Positions 1 through 8,211 of a stretch of DNA of 64,000 nucleotides are shown here, one piece after another. Made by a program: the position numbers and the translations under genes. Every line of letters begins with the position of its first letter. Positions within the stretch are counted from its first letter, which is position 1. Source of the stretch: Pseudomonas purpurea (GTDB lineage: Bacteria; Pseudomonadota; Gammaproteobacteria; Pseudomonadales; Pseudomonadaceae); assembly GCF_039908635.1 (NCBI RefSeq), contig NZ_CP150918.1, positions 1,178,001 through 1,242,000 on the forward strand, in the 5' to 3' direction. A model generated the notes under the pieces. It searched no databases, was not told the DNA's origin, and saw only the letters and a program-made list of their open reading frames with translations.

Positions 1-2661
1 ACAGCCTATGACGGCGCCGGGCGAGCGGTGGCCCAGTGGGATCCGCGATTGCTGGCGGGCGTCTCGGTGCCGGCCAACCTGGCCACGGTCTATTCCTTGT
101 CCGGCAAGGCGTTGAGCACGACCAGCGTTGATGCCGGGTGGCGTGCCAGTCTGTTGGGCGAAGCCGATCAGCCGGTGCAGGGCTGGGATGGGCGAGGCAG
201 TCAGCGCCGGAGCGAGTACGACGATCAGTTGCGCCCGTTGGCGGTGTTTGAGCAGGCGCTGGGCGACCGACCGTTGTGTACTGAGCGTTTGGGTTATGGC
301 GGTTCTGATCCGGCCTGCGCCGAGCGCAACCAGTGTGGGCAGCTGATTCGCCACGATGACTCGGCGGGCACGCAGTGGTTCGCGGCGTTTGGGCTGATGG
401 GCGGGCTGCTGGAGCAGATGCGGCAGTTTCTGTCTGAGCTGGATGCCCCCGACTGGCCGGAGCTGGTGGCGGATCGAGGCAAGTTGCTTGAACCGGGTGT
501 TGGCGCCACGACCCGTTCACGCTTCAACCCAGTGGGCGAGGTGATCGAACAGATCGACGCCAAAACCAACCGACAGTTTTTCAGCCAGACCGTCGGCGGC
601 CAGTTGCGTGAGGTTCGCCTGCAACTGCCAACAGATCCCGCGCCGAAAACCCTGGTCAGCGCCATCCGGTACAACGCCCACGGCCAGATCGAGCGGGAAA
701 CCGCCGGTAACGGTGTACTCACCATGCTGGAATACACCGCTGAAGATGGCCGCCTCAGCCGACTTCAGGCCAAACGCGGCAACGATGATCTGCAAAACTT
801 GCACTATGAGTACGACCCGGTGGGCAACGTACTCAGCATTGAAGACGCCGCACTGCCAATTCGTTACTTCGCCAACCAGCGCATCGAACCGATCAACCGC
901 TACCGTTACGACAGTCTCTACCAATTGATCGAAGCCACGGGTTGGGAGGCGGGTGCTGCCCATCAAGGTCCGTCCTCATCCACCAGCGCCGATCCCGCCG
1001 CGGTGGGCAATTACCGCCAGACCTATCGCTACGATGCGGGCAACAACTTGTTGGAATTGACCCACGTCGGCCCGCAAAACCCCGGCCATCGTCTGGCCGC
1101 TGCGGCGCACAGCAACCGTTGCCTGCCGGTGCGCAACGGCGTGGAACCGGGCGAGGAAGACTTTCGCAACGGCTTCGATGCCAACGGCAATCTGCTCAAC
1201 CTGCAACCGGGGCAAGCCTTGAGTTGGGACCTGCGCAATCAGTTGTGTGAAGTGCGGCCAGTCGAGCGCGACAGCGGCCCCGATGATCGCGAGCGCTACC
1301 TCTACGGTGCCGACGGGATGCGCGTGCGCAAAGTGCGTTCGACACACACCAAGGCCCAAACGGTCATTGCAGAAGTCCGTTATCTGCCAGGTCTGGAACT
1401 GCGCACCCACAGCGGTACTGGCGAAGTGTTGCAGGTGATCAGCGTTCAGGCCGGGCGCGGCAGTGTGCGGGTGTTGCACTGGGAAGCGCAGCGCCCTGCG
1501 CAAATTGCCAACGACCAGCAGCGCTACAGCCTGAGCGATCATTTGGGTTCATCCACATTGGAGCTGGATCACGACGCGAAGATCATCAGCCAGGAACGCT
1601 ACTACCCGTTCGGCGGCACGGCGTGGGCGGATGGCGAGGCGGTGCAGGTCAGCTACAAAGTGGTGCGCTATTCAGGGAAAGAGCGGGATGCGACGGGGCT
1701 TTATTATTATGGGTTCAGGTATTACGCATCGTCGTTACAGCGTTGGCTTAATCCGGATCCGGCGGGTCAAGTTGATGGGCTTAATATTTATAGAATGGTT
1801 CGAAACAATCCTGTGAGCCTCAAGGACAGCGACGGAAGGCAAAGTGATTTTAAGAATCTGTTCAAGCCCGAACAGGGTGATCTGATTTTTGGAATGTACA
1901 AAATTGTAGAGCGGCGCTATTTAAGTTCGTATGCAAGGTTTATACGTCGCGGGGATGTTCTGGGGATGTACTTTACGAGAAAAGATACCGAAGGTCTGGT
2001 GGGGGATCTCGCTAAGATGCGTAGTGGATATGTGTCATTCGAATACCTTGCGCATTTAGCAACTGAAGAGGGAAGTGGCGATCTGGACGAGTTAGCTCAT
2101 AGTTTAGATGATGAAGGTTGGGGGAATATAGTCTCTAAAGTTGAAAAGGGACATGAGTATTGGTCAATAAAGCATGATCAAATTAAACGTCAAATTTCTA
2201 ATGTTGGAGAAAGTTACTATGAGACAATCAGGTCAAGTCAGGATTCACTAATGTCGAGCAAAGTACACAGGCAGTTTTCTCAAGCATTTGCAGCGGAGCT
2301 TTCCGGTGGAAAATACTCAGTGTCTGAAACTTTCAAGAAGTATCACGAAGGCGATGATAAGGTTTTTTTATTCAAGTTTGTAAGTCGGGCAAGTAAGGCG
2401 GGTTTGTCGACGATATTGAATTCTGAGGGTACGGCTGTTGTTCATTTTATGCTTGATGGGTTGGATATGGGGCAGGTAGTGAACAAGACTACTCCGTCAC
2501 TCACCTCTTCAGAACTGCGCTATTTATACCGTAATCGCGGAAAATTGGCAGACAAAGTATTGTTTTATCAAAATGGCAAGCTCGTGGATGCACCTTGGAG
2601 GGCTGATCGGAGTGTGTGGGATCGGTACAAACCTAAAAGTGAGTCGTCGTCGGGCGTGTAG
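1..2661 (+). CDS. TccC-like RHS-repeat protein, first copy (5' end outside window)
   Basis: The reading frame is open from the first base, so the N-terminus lies off the left edge; the GTG at 28 is internal, as comparison with the second copy shows. The core has many YD-type repeats (RYxYDxxG, GNLLNLQPGQALSWD) and ends in the RHS-associated module SGKERDATGLYYYGFRYY, then RWLNPDPAGQVDGLNIY. In TcC/TccC toxins this region forms the closed shell and self-cleaves to release the tip. The core ends near 1835. The last ~270 residues are a different, AT-richer domain with no match to the second copy's tip. It ends in a module around SSELRYLYRNRGKLADKVLF and APW, which I associate with Pseudomonas RHS tips but cannot assign a function. 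No TcA- or TcB-like partner or immunity-sized gene is next to it in the window. Confidence 0.9.
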   Translation, partial: TAYDGAGRAVAQWDPRLLAGVSVPANLATVYSLSGKALSTTSVDAGWRASLLGEADQPVQGWDGRGSQRRSEYDDQLRPLAVFEQALGDRPLCTERLGYGGSDPACAERNQCGQLIRHDDSAGTQWFAAFGLMGGLLEQMRQFLSELDAPDWPELVADRGKLLEPGVGATTRSRFNPVGEVIEQIDAKTNRQFFSQTVGGQLREVRLQLPTDPAPKTLVSAIRYNAHGQIERETAGNGVLTMLEYTAEDGRLSRLQAKRGNDDLQNLHYEYDPVGNVLSIEDAALPIRYFANQRIEPINRYRYDSLYQLIEATGWEAGAAHQGPSSSTSADPAAVGNYRQTYRYDAGNNLLELTHVGPQNPGHRLAAAAHSNRCLPVRNGVEPGEEDFRNGFDANGNLLNLQPGQALSWDLRNQLCEVRPVERDSGPDDRERYLYGADGMRVRKVRSTHTKAQTVIAEVRYLPGLELRTHSGTGEVLQVISVQAGRGSVRVLHWEAQRPAQIANDQQRYSLSDHLGSSTLELDHDAKIISQERYYPFGGTAWADGEAVQVSYKVVRYSGKERDATGLYYYGFRYYASSLQRWLNPDPAGQVDGLNIYRMVRNNPVSLKDSDGRQSDFKNLFKPEQGDLIFGMYKIVERRYLSSYARFIRRGDVLGMYFTRKDTEGLVGDLAKMRSGYVSFEYLAHLATEEGSGDLDELAHSLDDEGWGNIVSKVEKGHEYWSIKHDQIKRQISNVGESYYETIRSSQDSLMSSKVHRQFSQAFAAELSGGKYSVSETFKKYHEGDDKVFLFKFVSRASKAGLSTILNSEGTAVVHFMLDGLDMGQVVNKTTPSLTSSELRYLYRNRGKLADKVLFYQNGKLVDAPWRADRSVWDRYKPKSESSSGV

Positions 2662-2701
2662 TTGCGCAGTGGGATCCGTGTTTATTTCATCATTTACCGA
2701 C

Positions 2702-2764
2702 AAAAAAGCCCCCTCCCAACCCGCTACGGATAGGGGACGCAGCGGACTGGACGGGGGTTTCTTG
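2702..2764. terminator. Probable bidirectional terminator after first rhs gene
   Basis: A run of six A, then CCCCCTCC, pairs across a second inner stem (CCGCT/AGCGG) with GGACGGGGG, followed by TTTCTT. Either strand gives a GC hairpin with a T-rich tail. It lies between the rhs stop and the convergent algA relic. A degenerate version of the same block lies between the second rhs gene and algA. Confidence 0.55.
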
Positions 2765-2777
2765 TTCCAAGGGTTAC

Positions 2778-2911
2778 TTACTGCGCGATGGTTTTCACCG
2801 ACACCCCCCGCTCAATCGGCGTGGACCGACCATAGATATCCTCAAACCGCTCGATATCGTCCTCACCCAGATAACTCCCCGATTGCACCCCGATGATTTC
2901 CAGCGGGCTCC
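2778..2911 (-). pseudogene. Relic of the 3' end of algA
   Basis: Read on the minus strand, this gives the last ~44 codons of AlgA in frame up to the stop: LEIIGVQSGSYLGEDD, then IERFEDIYGRS, TPIERGVSVKTIAQ. The intact algA at 5879 ends with the same residues apart from two changes (E to G, V to I). The two DNA copies differ at about a dozen positions, nearly all third codon positions, and similarity stops abruptly near 2911. There is no start codon or upstream coding sequence, so it cannot make AlgA. The substitution pattern suggests it diverged while part of a working algA, probably in another lineage. Confidence 0.9.
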
Positions 2912-3003
2912 CTTAACCACCGGTCGGCACTGTAATTTCTGACAGTAGCCAAACGAGGCTTTTCAGCATTAGCTGTGATCAAACCCAAGGATGATGACAA
3001 ACC

Positions 3004-5784
3004 ATGCCGGTTCAGACGCTCACGCTACACCACCACACCCCGACGCTGACGGTCGCAGACCCTCGGGGGTTGGCGGTGCGGTCAGTGGGTTATTGCCGCA
3101 GTGCCATTGCAGGTCCGCTCGAAGGGCGAGTCAACCGCACAGCCTATGACGGCGCCGGGCGAGCGGTGGCCCAGTGGGATCCGCGATTGCTGGCGGGTGT
3201 TTCGGCGCCGGCCAACCTGGCCACGGTCTATTCCTTGTCCGGCAAGGCGTTGAGCACGACCAGCGTTGATGCCGGGTGGCGTGCCAGTCTGTTGGGCGAA
3301 GCCGATCAGCCGGTGCAGGGCTGGGATGGTCGTGGCAGTCTGCGCCGGAGCGAATATGACGATCAGTTGCGCCCGTTGGCGGTGTTTGAGCAGGCGCTGG
3401 GCGACCGACCGTTGTGTGCTGAGCGTTTTAGCTATGGCAGTGCCGATCCGGCCTGCGCCGCGCATAACCAGTGCGGGCAATTGATTCGTCACGATGATCC
3501 GGCGGGCACGCAGTGGTTCGCGGCATTTGGGTTGACGGGCGGGCTGCTGGAGCAGACGCGGCAGTTTCTGTCCGCGCTGGATGCCCCCGATTGGCCGGAG
3601 CCTGTGGCGGATCGAGGCAAGTTGCTTGAGCCGGGTGTTGGCGCCACGACCCGTTCACGCTTCAACCCATTGGGCGAGGTGATCGAACAGATCGACGCCA
3701 AAACCAACCGGCAGCTGTTCAGCCAGACCGTCGCCGGTCAGTTGCGTGAGGTTCGCCTTCAACTGCCCAAAGATCCCGCGCCGAAAACCCTGGTCAGCGA
3801 AATCCAGTACAACGCCCACGGCCAGATCGAGCGGGAAACCGCCGGCAACGGTGTACTCACCACGCTCGAATACGCCGCTGAAGATGGCCGCCTCAGCCGA
3901 CTTCAGGCCAAACGCGGCAACGACGAGCTGCAAAACCTGCGCTACGAGTACGACCCGGTGGGCAACGTGCTGAGCATCGAAGACGCTGCGCTGCCGATTC
4001 GTTACTTCGCCAATCAGCGCATCGAGCCGATCAACCGTTACGGCTATGACAGCCTTTATCAACTGATCGAAGCCACGGGTTGGGAGGCGGGTGCTGCCCA
4101 TCAAGGTCCGTCTTCATCCGTTGCCGCCGACCCCGCCGCGGTTGGCAATTACCGCCAGACCTATCGCTATGACGCTGGCAATAACCTGCCGGAACTGACC
4201 CATGTCGGCCCGCAAAACCCCGGCCATCGTCTGGCCGCTGCGGCGTACAGCAACCGTTGCTTGCCAGTGCGCAACGGCGTGGAACCGGGCGAGGAAGACT
4301 TTCGCAACGGCTTCGATGCCAACGGCAACCTGCTCAATCTGCAACCGGGGCAAGCCTTGAGTTGGGACCTGCGTAACCAGTTGCGCGAAGTGCGCCCGGT
4401 CGAGCGCGACTCCGGAGCCGACGATAGCGAGCGCTACTTTTACGGTGCCGACGGGATGCGCGTGCGCAAAGTGCGCTCGACACACACCAAGGCCCAAACG
4501 GTGACCGCAGAAGTCCGTTATCTGCCGAATCTGGAACTGCGTACTCACAGCGGCACCGGCGAAGCGTTACAGGTGATCAGCGTTCAGGCCGGGCGCGGCA
4601 GTGTGCGGGTGTTGCATTGGGAAGCGCAGCGCCCTGCACAAATCGCCAACGACCAGCAGCGCTACAGCCTGAGCGATCATTTGGGTTCATCCACATTGGA
4701 GCTGGATCAGGACGCCAAGGTCATCAGCCAGGAACGCTACTACCCGTTCGGCGGCACGGCGTGGGCGGATGGCGAGGCGGTGCAGGTCAGTTACAAGACG
4801 GTGCGCTACTCGGGGAAAGAGCGGGATGCGACGGGGCTTTATTATTATGGGTTCAGGTATTACATGCCTTGGTTACAGCGGTGGGTGAATCCGGATCCGG
4901 CGGGAGCTATTGATGGGCTTAATCTGTATAGCATGGTTGGTAATAGCCCGATCAGTTACAGAGATGCAGATGGTCTGGAGCTGCTGCCGTCTAAAGCCGC
5001 AGGCAAAGTTAAGTCAGGCGCTCTTAAAACGCTGGAAATAGAGGTTAATACTTTTAATTTGTTTTTCTTTAAGGCTCAGCTTCAAAAAAAGACTGTAAAA
5101 GTTTTGGATGGGGCATCAGGCTTATATAAGGGGAGCGACGATTTTGAAGTTGTAGAAATCGGGGTGGGTACCAGAGAAGATCAGCGCGGGCGAAAAGAGT
5201 CTGGCGTCATGGATACTGAAGAAATGAAGGGTGTACTGGGGAACTACAGGAAAAAATATGCGGGCCTGGCCAAGTCCCCCATCGTTACGAAAGCCAAAGA
5301 CGCTGCTAAACAGAAATGGAACTTCAAGGCTGGCGAGTATATTTCAGAGCTCCTGTCGGATTCGGTGAGCCGGGAAGGGATCATACGGGTTATGGATTTG
5401 ATGTCGGGGAGGAAACCAGACACACGGCTGTTTGCGCTCATTAATAAATCGGACCGTGATAAGGAGCCTGCGCAACGTAAGGTTTATGGCTTCACGATGA
5501 TGACCCTGACATTCCCTTTAGAAAACGAGGATGCAGAATTGACGGTCGATTTTACCGTGATTGATCCAGGCTCTCAGTTGAGTGGAGAGCAATTATGTCG
5601 TGCCATCGACGAAGAAGGGATAGCGAAAGATACCTTAAGCCTTCGTGGTGCCGGAACTTACTTGACGATGAATGCATTGAGTCAAGTCAATGAAACTGTA
5701 AATCTAAAAAAAATCAGGACACAAGCGATAAACCCTCGCTCGCAAGCTATGGCCCTTGGATGGGGAGATGCGCGGCCTCTGTAA
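3004..5784 (+). CDS. TccC-like RHS-repeat protein, second copy, GNAT-like tip
   Basis: This 926-residue protein has a complete N-terminus of the TccC type: TPTLTVADPRGLAVRSVGYC, then RVNRTAYDGAGRAVAQWDPR, as in insecticidal Tc-complex C subunits. An AAGGA lies about 10 bases before the ATG. From residue ~41 to ~655 the core is almost identical to the upstream copy. It closes with SGKERDATGLYYYGFRYY and RWVNPDPAGAIDGLNLYSMV, the self-cleavage region. The tip (about residues 660-926) is unrelated to the other copy's. Near its end are RGAGTYLTMNALSQV and INPRSQAMALGWG, which resemble GNAT acetyltransferase motif A and the N-x-x-A...G-W/F segment. That assignment is inference. No immunity-like gene follows; the convergent algA is next. 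Confidence 0.9.
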   Translation: MPVQTLTLHHHTPTLTVADPRGLAVRSVGYCRSAIAGPLEGRVNRTAYDGAGRAVAQWDPRLLAGVSAPANLATVYSLSGKALSTTSVDAGWRASLLGEADQPVQGWDGRGSLRRSEYDDQLRPLAVFEQALGDRPLCAERFSYGSADPACAAHNQCGQLIRHDDPAGTQWFAAFGLTGGLLEQTRQFLSALDAPDWPEPVADRGKLLEPGVGATTRSRFNPLGEVIEQIDAKTNRQLFSQTVAGQLREVRLQLPKDPAPKTLVSEIQYNAHGQIERETAGNGVLTTLEYAAEDGRLSRLQAKRGNDELQNLRYEYDPVGNVLSIEDAALPIRYFANQRIEPINRYGYDSLYQLIEATGWEAGAAHQGPSSSVAADPAAVGNYRQTYRYDAGNNLPELTHVGPQNPGHRLAAAAYSNRCLPVRNGVEPGEEDFRNGFDANGNLLNLQPGQALSWDLRNQLREVRPVERDSGADDSERYFYGADGMRVRKVRSTHTKAQTVTAEVRYLPNLELRTHSGTGEALQVISVQAGRGSVRVLHWEAQRPAQIANDQQRYSLSDHLGSSTLELDQDAKVISQERYYPFGGTAWADGEAVQVSYKTVRYSGKERDATGLYYYGFRYYMPWLQRWVNPDPAGAIDGLNLYSMVGNSPISYRDADGLELLPSKAAGKVKSGALKTLEIEVNTFNLFFFKAQLQKKTVKVLDGASGLYKGSDDFEVVEIGVGTREDQRGRKESGVMDTEEMKGVLGNYRKKYAGLAKSPIVTKAKDAAKQKWNFKAGEYISELLSDSVSREGIIRVMDLMSGRKPDTRLFALINKSDRDKEPAQRKVYGFTMMTLTFPLENEDAELTVDFTVIDPGSQLSGEQLCRAIDEEGIAKDTLSLRGAGTYLTMNALSQVNETVNLKKIRTQAINPRSQAMALGWGDARPL

Positions 5785-5810
5785 AAGGGGGGCTGTCGAG
5801 ACAATAAGTA

Positions 5811-5867
5811 AGTCCCCGCCCAACCCACTGCGGATAGGGAACGCAGTCGGCTGGACGAGGGCTTCCT
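5811..5867. terminator. Degenerate terminator between second rhs and algA
   Basis: The sequence aligns with the block after the first rhs gene (TCCC..CCCAACCC..CTGCGGATAGGG..CGCAG..GGACGAGGG) and contains a short perfect stem ACTGCG/CGCAGT. It lies between two convergent genes. The T-tract is poorer than in the other copy. Confidence 0.4.
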
Positions 5868-5878
5868 GTACTAAACGA

Positions 5879-7330
5879 TTACTGCGCGATGGTCTTCACC
5901 GACACCCCACGCTCAACCGGCGTAGACCGACCATAAATATCCTCAAACCGCTCGATATCATCCTCACCCAAATAACTACCCGACTGCACCTCGATAATCT
6001 CCAGCGGAATCTTCCCCGGATTACGCAAGCGGTGAACCGAAGCAATCGGGATGTAGGTTGACTGGTTTTCGCACAGCAGGAACACGTTTTCGTCGCAGGT
6101 CACTTCGGCCGTGCCGCTGACCACGATCCAGTGTTCGGCGCGGTGGTGGTGCATCTGCAATGACAGGCACGCGCCCGGTTTTACCGAGATGTGCTTGACC
6201 TGAAAACGCCCGCCCATGTCCACCGAGTCGTAGGAACCCCACGGACGGTAGACCTCGCAGTGGTTCTGGGTTTCGCTGCGGCCCTGTTCGTTGAGGGTGT
6301 TGACCATCTGTTTCACGCCTTGGACCTTGTCCTTGTGGGCGATCATCATGGCGTCCTTGGTTTCGACCACCACAATGTTCTCAAGGCCAATCACCGACAC
6401 CAGTTTGCCGTTGCCGTGGATCATGCAGTTGCGGCTGTCCTGGATCACCACGTCGCCCTTGGTCACGTTGCCGTTGGCGTCTTTATCGTTGACCTCCCAC
6501 AGCGACGACCAGCAACCGACATCGCTCCAACCGGCGGACAGCGGCACCACGCAGGCGCGTTGGGTTTTTTCCATCACGGCATAGTCGATGGAGTTGTCCG
6601 GGCAGCAAGCGAACGTGGCTTCGTCGAAGGTGATGGTGTCGGCGTCCTGTTCGCTGCGCTCCAGCGTCAGCAGGCAGGTGTCGTAAATGTCCGGGTCGTG
6701 CTTTTTCAGCTCTTCGAGGAAGCGGCTGGCGCGGAACAGGAACATGCCGCTGTTCCAGAAATAACCGCCGGCCTGGACGAACTCGGTGGCGCGTTTCACG
6801 TCGGGTTTTTCCACGAAGTGCGAGACCCGGCTGACGCCTTCGGGCAGCAGCGCATCATGGGTGGACTTGATGTAGCCGTAACCGGTTTCCGGTTTGGTCG
6901 CCGGCACGCCGAACAACACCATTTCACCGCGCTCGGCGGCCACGGTGGCCAGGGCCAGGGCGCGTTGCAGGGCTTTCTGGTCTTCCAGCACGTGGTCGGC
7001 GGGCAGCACCAGCATCAGTTCGTCGCGGCCTTCGTTGACCAGCATCATCGCGGTCAGCGCCACGGCAGGTGCAGTGTTGCGCCCGAACGGTTCCATGAGG
7101 ATGCGCTGGGCTTCCAGCTTACGGTTGCTCAGTTGCTCGTTGACGATGAAACGGTGGTCCTTGTTGCAGACCACGATCGGGGTGTCCATGCCTTCGAACA
7201 CCAGCCGTTCCAGGGTTTGCTGGAACAGCGTGTGTTCGCCGGTCAGGGCGAGGAATTGCTTGGGAAACTGCTTGCGCGAAAGCGGCCAAAGACGTGAGCC
7301 GCTACCACCTGACAAGATCACCGGAATCAT
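5879..7330 (-). CDS. algA: Bifunctional mannose-1-phosphate guanylyltransferase / phosphomannose isomerase AlgA
   Basis: A cytoplasmic enzyme catalysing two steps of GDP-mannose supply: fructose-6-P to mannose-6-P, and mannose-1-P plus GTP to GDP-mannose. The 483 residues match the usual length. The nucleotidyltransferase signature SGGSGSRLWPLSRKQFPKQ lies at residues 7-25 and the sugar-binding FVEKP at 172-176. The C-terminal cupin isomerase has the zinc-binding QMHHHRAEHW at about 392-401. An AAGGAG lies upstream of the ATG. It is the last gene of the alginate operon, separated from algF by a REP pair. Its 3' end faces the rhs genes and is duplicated at 2778-2911. Confidence 0.98.
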   Translation of the reverse strand: MIPVILSGGSGSRLWPLSRKQFPKQFLALTGEHTLFQQTLERLVFEGMDTPIVVCNKDHRFIVNEQLSNRKLEAQRILMEPFGRNTAPAVALTAMMLVNEGRDELMLVLPADHVLEDQKALQRALALATVAAERGEMVLFGVPATKPETGYGYIKSTHDALLPEGVSRVSHFVEKPDVKRATEFVQAGGYFWNSGMFLFRASRFLEELKKHDPDIYDTCLLTLERSEQDADTITFDEATFACCPDNSIDYAVMEKTQRACVVPLSAGWSDVGCWSSLWEVNDKDANGNVTKGDVVIQDSRNCMIHGNGKLVSVIGLENIVVVETKDAMMIAHKDKVQGVKQMVNTLNEQGRSETQNHCEVYRPWGSYDSVDMGGRFQVKHISVKPGACLSLQMHHHRAEHWIVVSGTAEVTCDENVFLLCENQSTYIPIASVHRLRNPGKIPLEIIEVQSGSYLGEDDIERFEDIYGRSTPVERGVSVKTIAQ

Positions 7331-7423
7331 GTTGTTACTCCTTGAAAATCGATTGGGTTAGAGCACGAACGTTCTGTCGTTTCACTCTTGTTTTTGTTTC
7401 GTGTCCCAACTGACACCTCAGTC

Positions 7424-7516
7424 CCTGTGGGAGCTGGCTTGCCTGCGGTGGCATCACCTCGGTCTGTTTGTTGCACCGAGTCGTCTGCATCGCGGGCAAG
7501 CCCGGCTCCCACAGGG
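7424..7516. repeat. REP pair (CTGTGGGAGC family) between algF and algA
   Basis: Inverted arms CCCTGTGGGAGCTGGCTTGCC and its diverged complement GGGCAAGCCCGGCTCCCACAGGG (imperfect at the inner ends) surround a ~45-base variable centre. It lies within the operon, so the transcript would carry a long hairpin between algF and algA. Such hairpins often stabilise upstream mRNA or attenuate read-through. Confidence 0.85.
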
Positions 7517-7540
7517 AAATGGGTCAACCGGGCAAATCTG

Positions 7541-8197
7541 TTAACGCGTCGACACCGGGCGTTTCACCCAGACTGGCGACAGGCTGCTGCCGTTACCGGT
7601 GACGTAGAGCACGGCCGCTTCACCGCGCTCCAGGGCAACCGGTTTCACGTCGCCGACTTTTTTGTCACCGTCGTACAGCGCCAGGCTGACCTTCACCGGG
7701 TTGATTTCACGCTCGCCACGGCCCTTGGCCGCGACGGTCTTGACCACTTCGGTCTTGCCGTCGGCGGTCTTCAGGGTCAGCGCCTTGTCGCTGAGGTTCT
7801 GCACCCGCACCAGCGACTTCTGCTTGTTCTTGAACGGCGGTTCTTCGATCAGTTGTGGCTGGCCGCTGGCAGTGTTGACCAGGGTGTAATAGTGGTCGGC
7901 GGCGAGTTTCACCGGCACGGTCTGGCTGCCGACCTTGGCGCTGTAGTCGCCACCGGGCAGGAAGCTGAAGTCACTGCTGGCCAGCGGTGCGACGTCGCTC
8001 AGGCTGGTGCTGCCGACACTGGCGCTGACTTCAGCGTTGCTGGCGTTGTAGATGCGCACGAAGCTCGAACCTTTCGGCGCGGTCGGGCCATAGAGCGCGG
8101 CGTCGCCAGCGGCGAAAGCCTGCATCGACAACACGCTCATGCCTGCGACGAGAGCAAAGGTCTTGGCGAGACGGTGAGACTTGGTAGTGAAAGTCAT
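7541..8197 (-). CDS. algF: Alginate O-acetylation protein AlgF
   Basis: A 218-residue periplasmic protein with an N-terminal signal peptide (positive n-region KSHRLAK, hydrophobic core, cleavage near AFAAGDA at about residue 30). AlgF is required with AlgI, AlgJ and AlgX for O-acetylation of mannuronate residues. The mature part is rich in beta-strand-like segments (SSFVRIYNASNAEVSASVG, AAVLYVTGNGSSLSPVW) and has no obvious catalytic motif, as is usual for the family. It lies between algJ and algA, 14 bases after algJ. Confidence 0.95.
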   Translation of the reverse strand: MTFTTKSHRLAKTFALVAGMSVLSMQAFAAGDAALYGPTAPKGSSFVRIYNASNAEVSASVGSTSLSDVAPLASSDFSFLPGGDYSAKVGSQTVPVKLAADHYYTLVNTASGQPQLIEEPPFKNKQKSLVRVQNLSDKALTLKTADGKTEVVKTVAAKGRGEREINPVKVSLALYDGDKKVGDVKPVALERGEAAVLYVTGNGSSLSPVWVKRPVSTR

Positions 8198-8211
8198 AGG
8201 AGTTACCTCTT

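Noticed and set aside
2573..2896. Possible immunity gene after the first rhs
   Set aside because: It overlaps the rhs end, the terminator and the algA relic, with no ribosome site and no protein-like pattern.
6191..7297. Long open frame opposite algA, rich in His/Val/Gly
   Set aside because: It mirrors the GC-rich third positions of algA; no family resemblance, no ribosome site. Similar antisense frames lie opposite algI, algX, phoH, valS and pepA.
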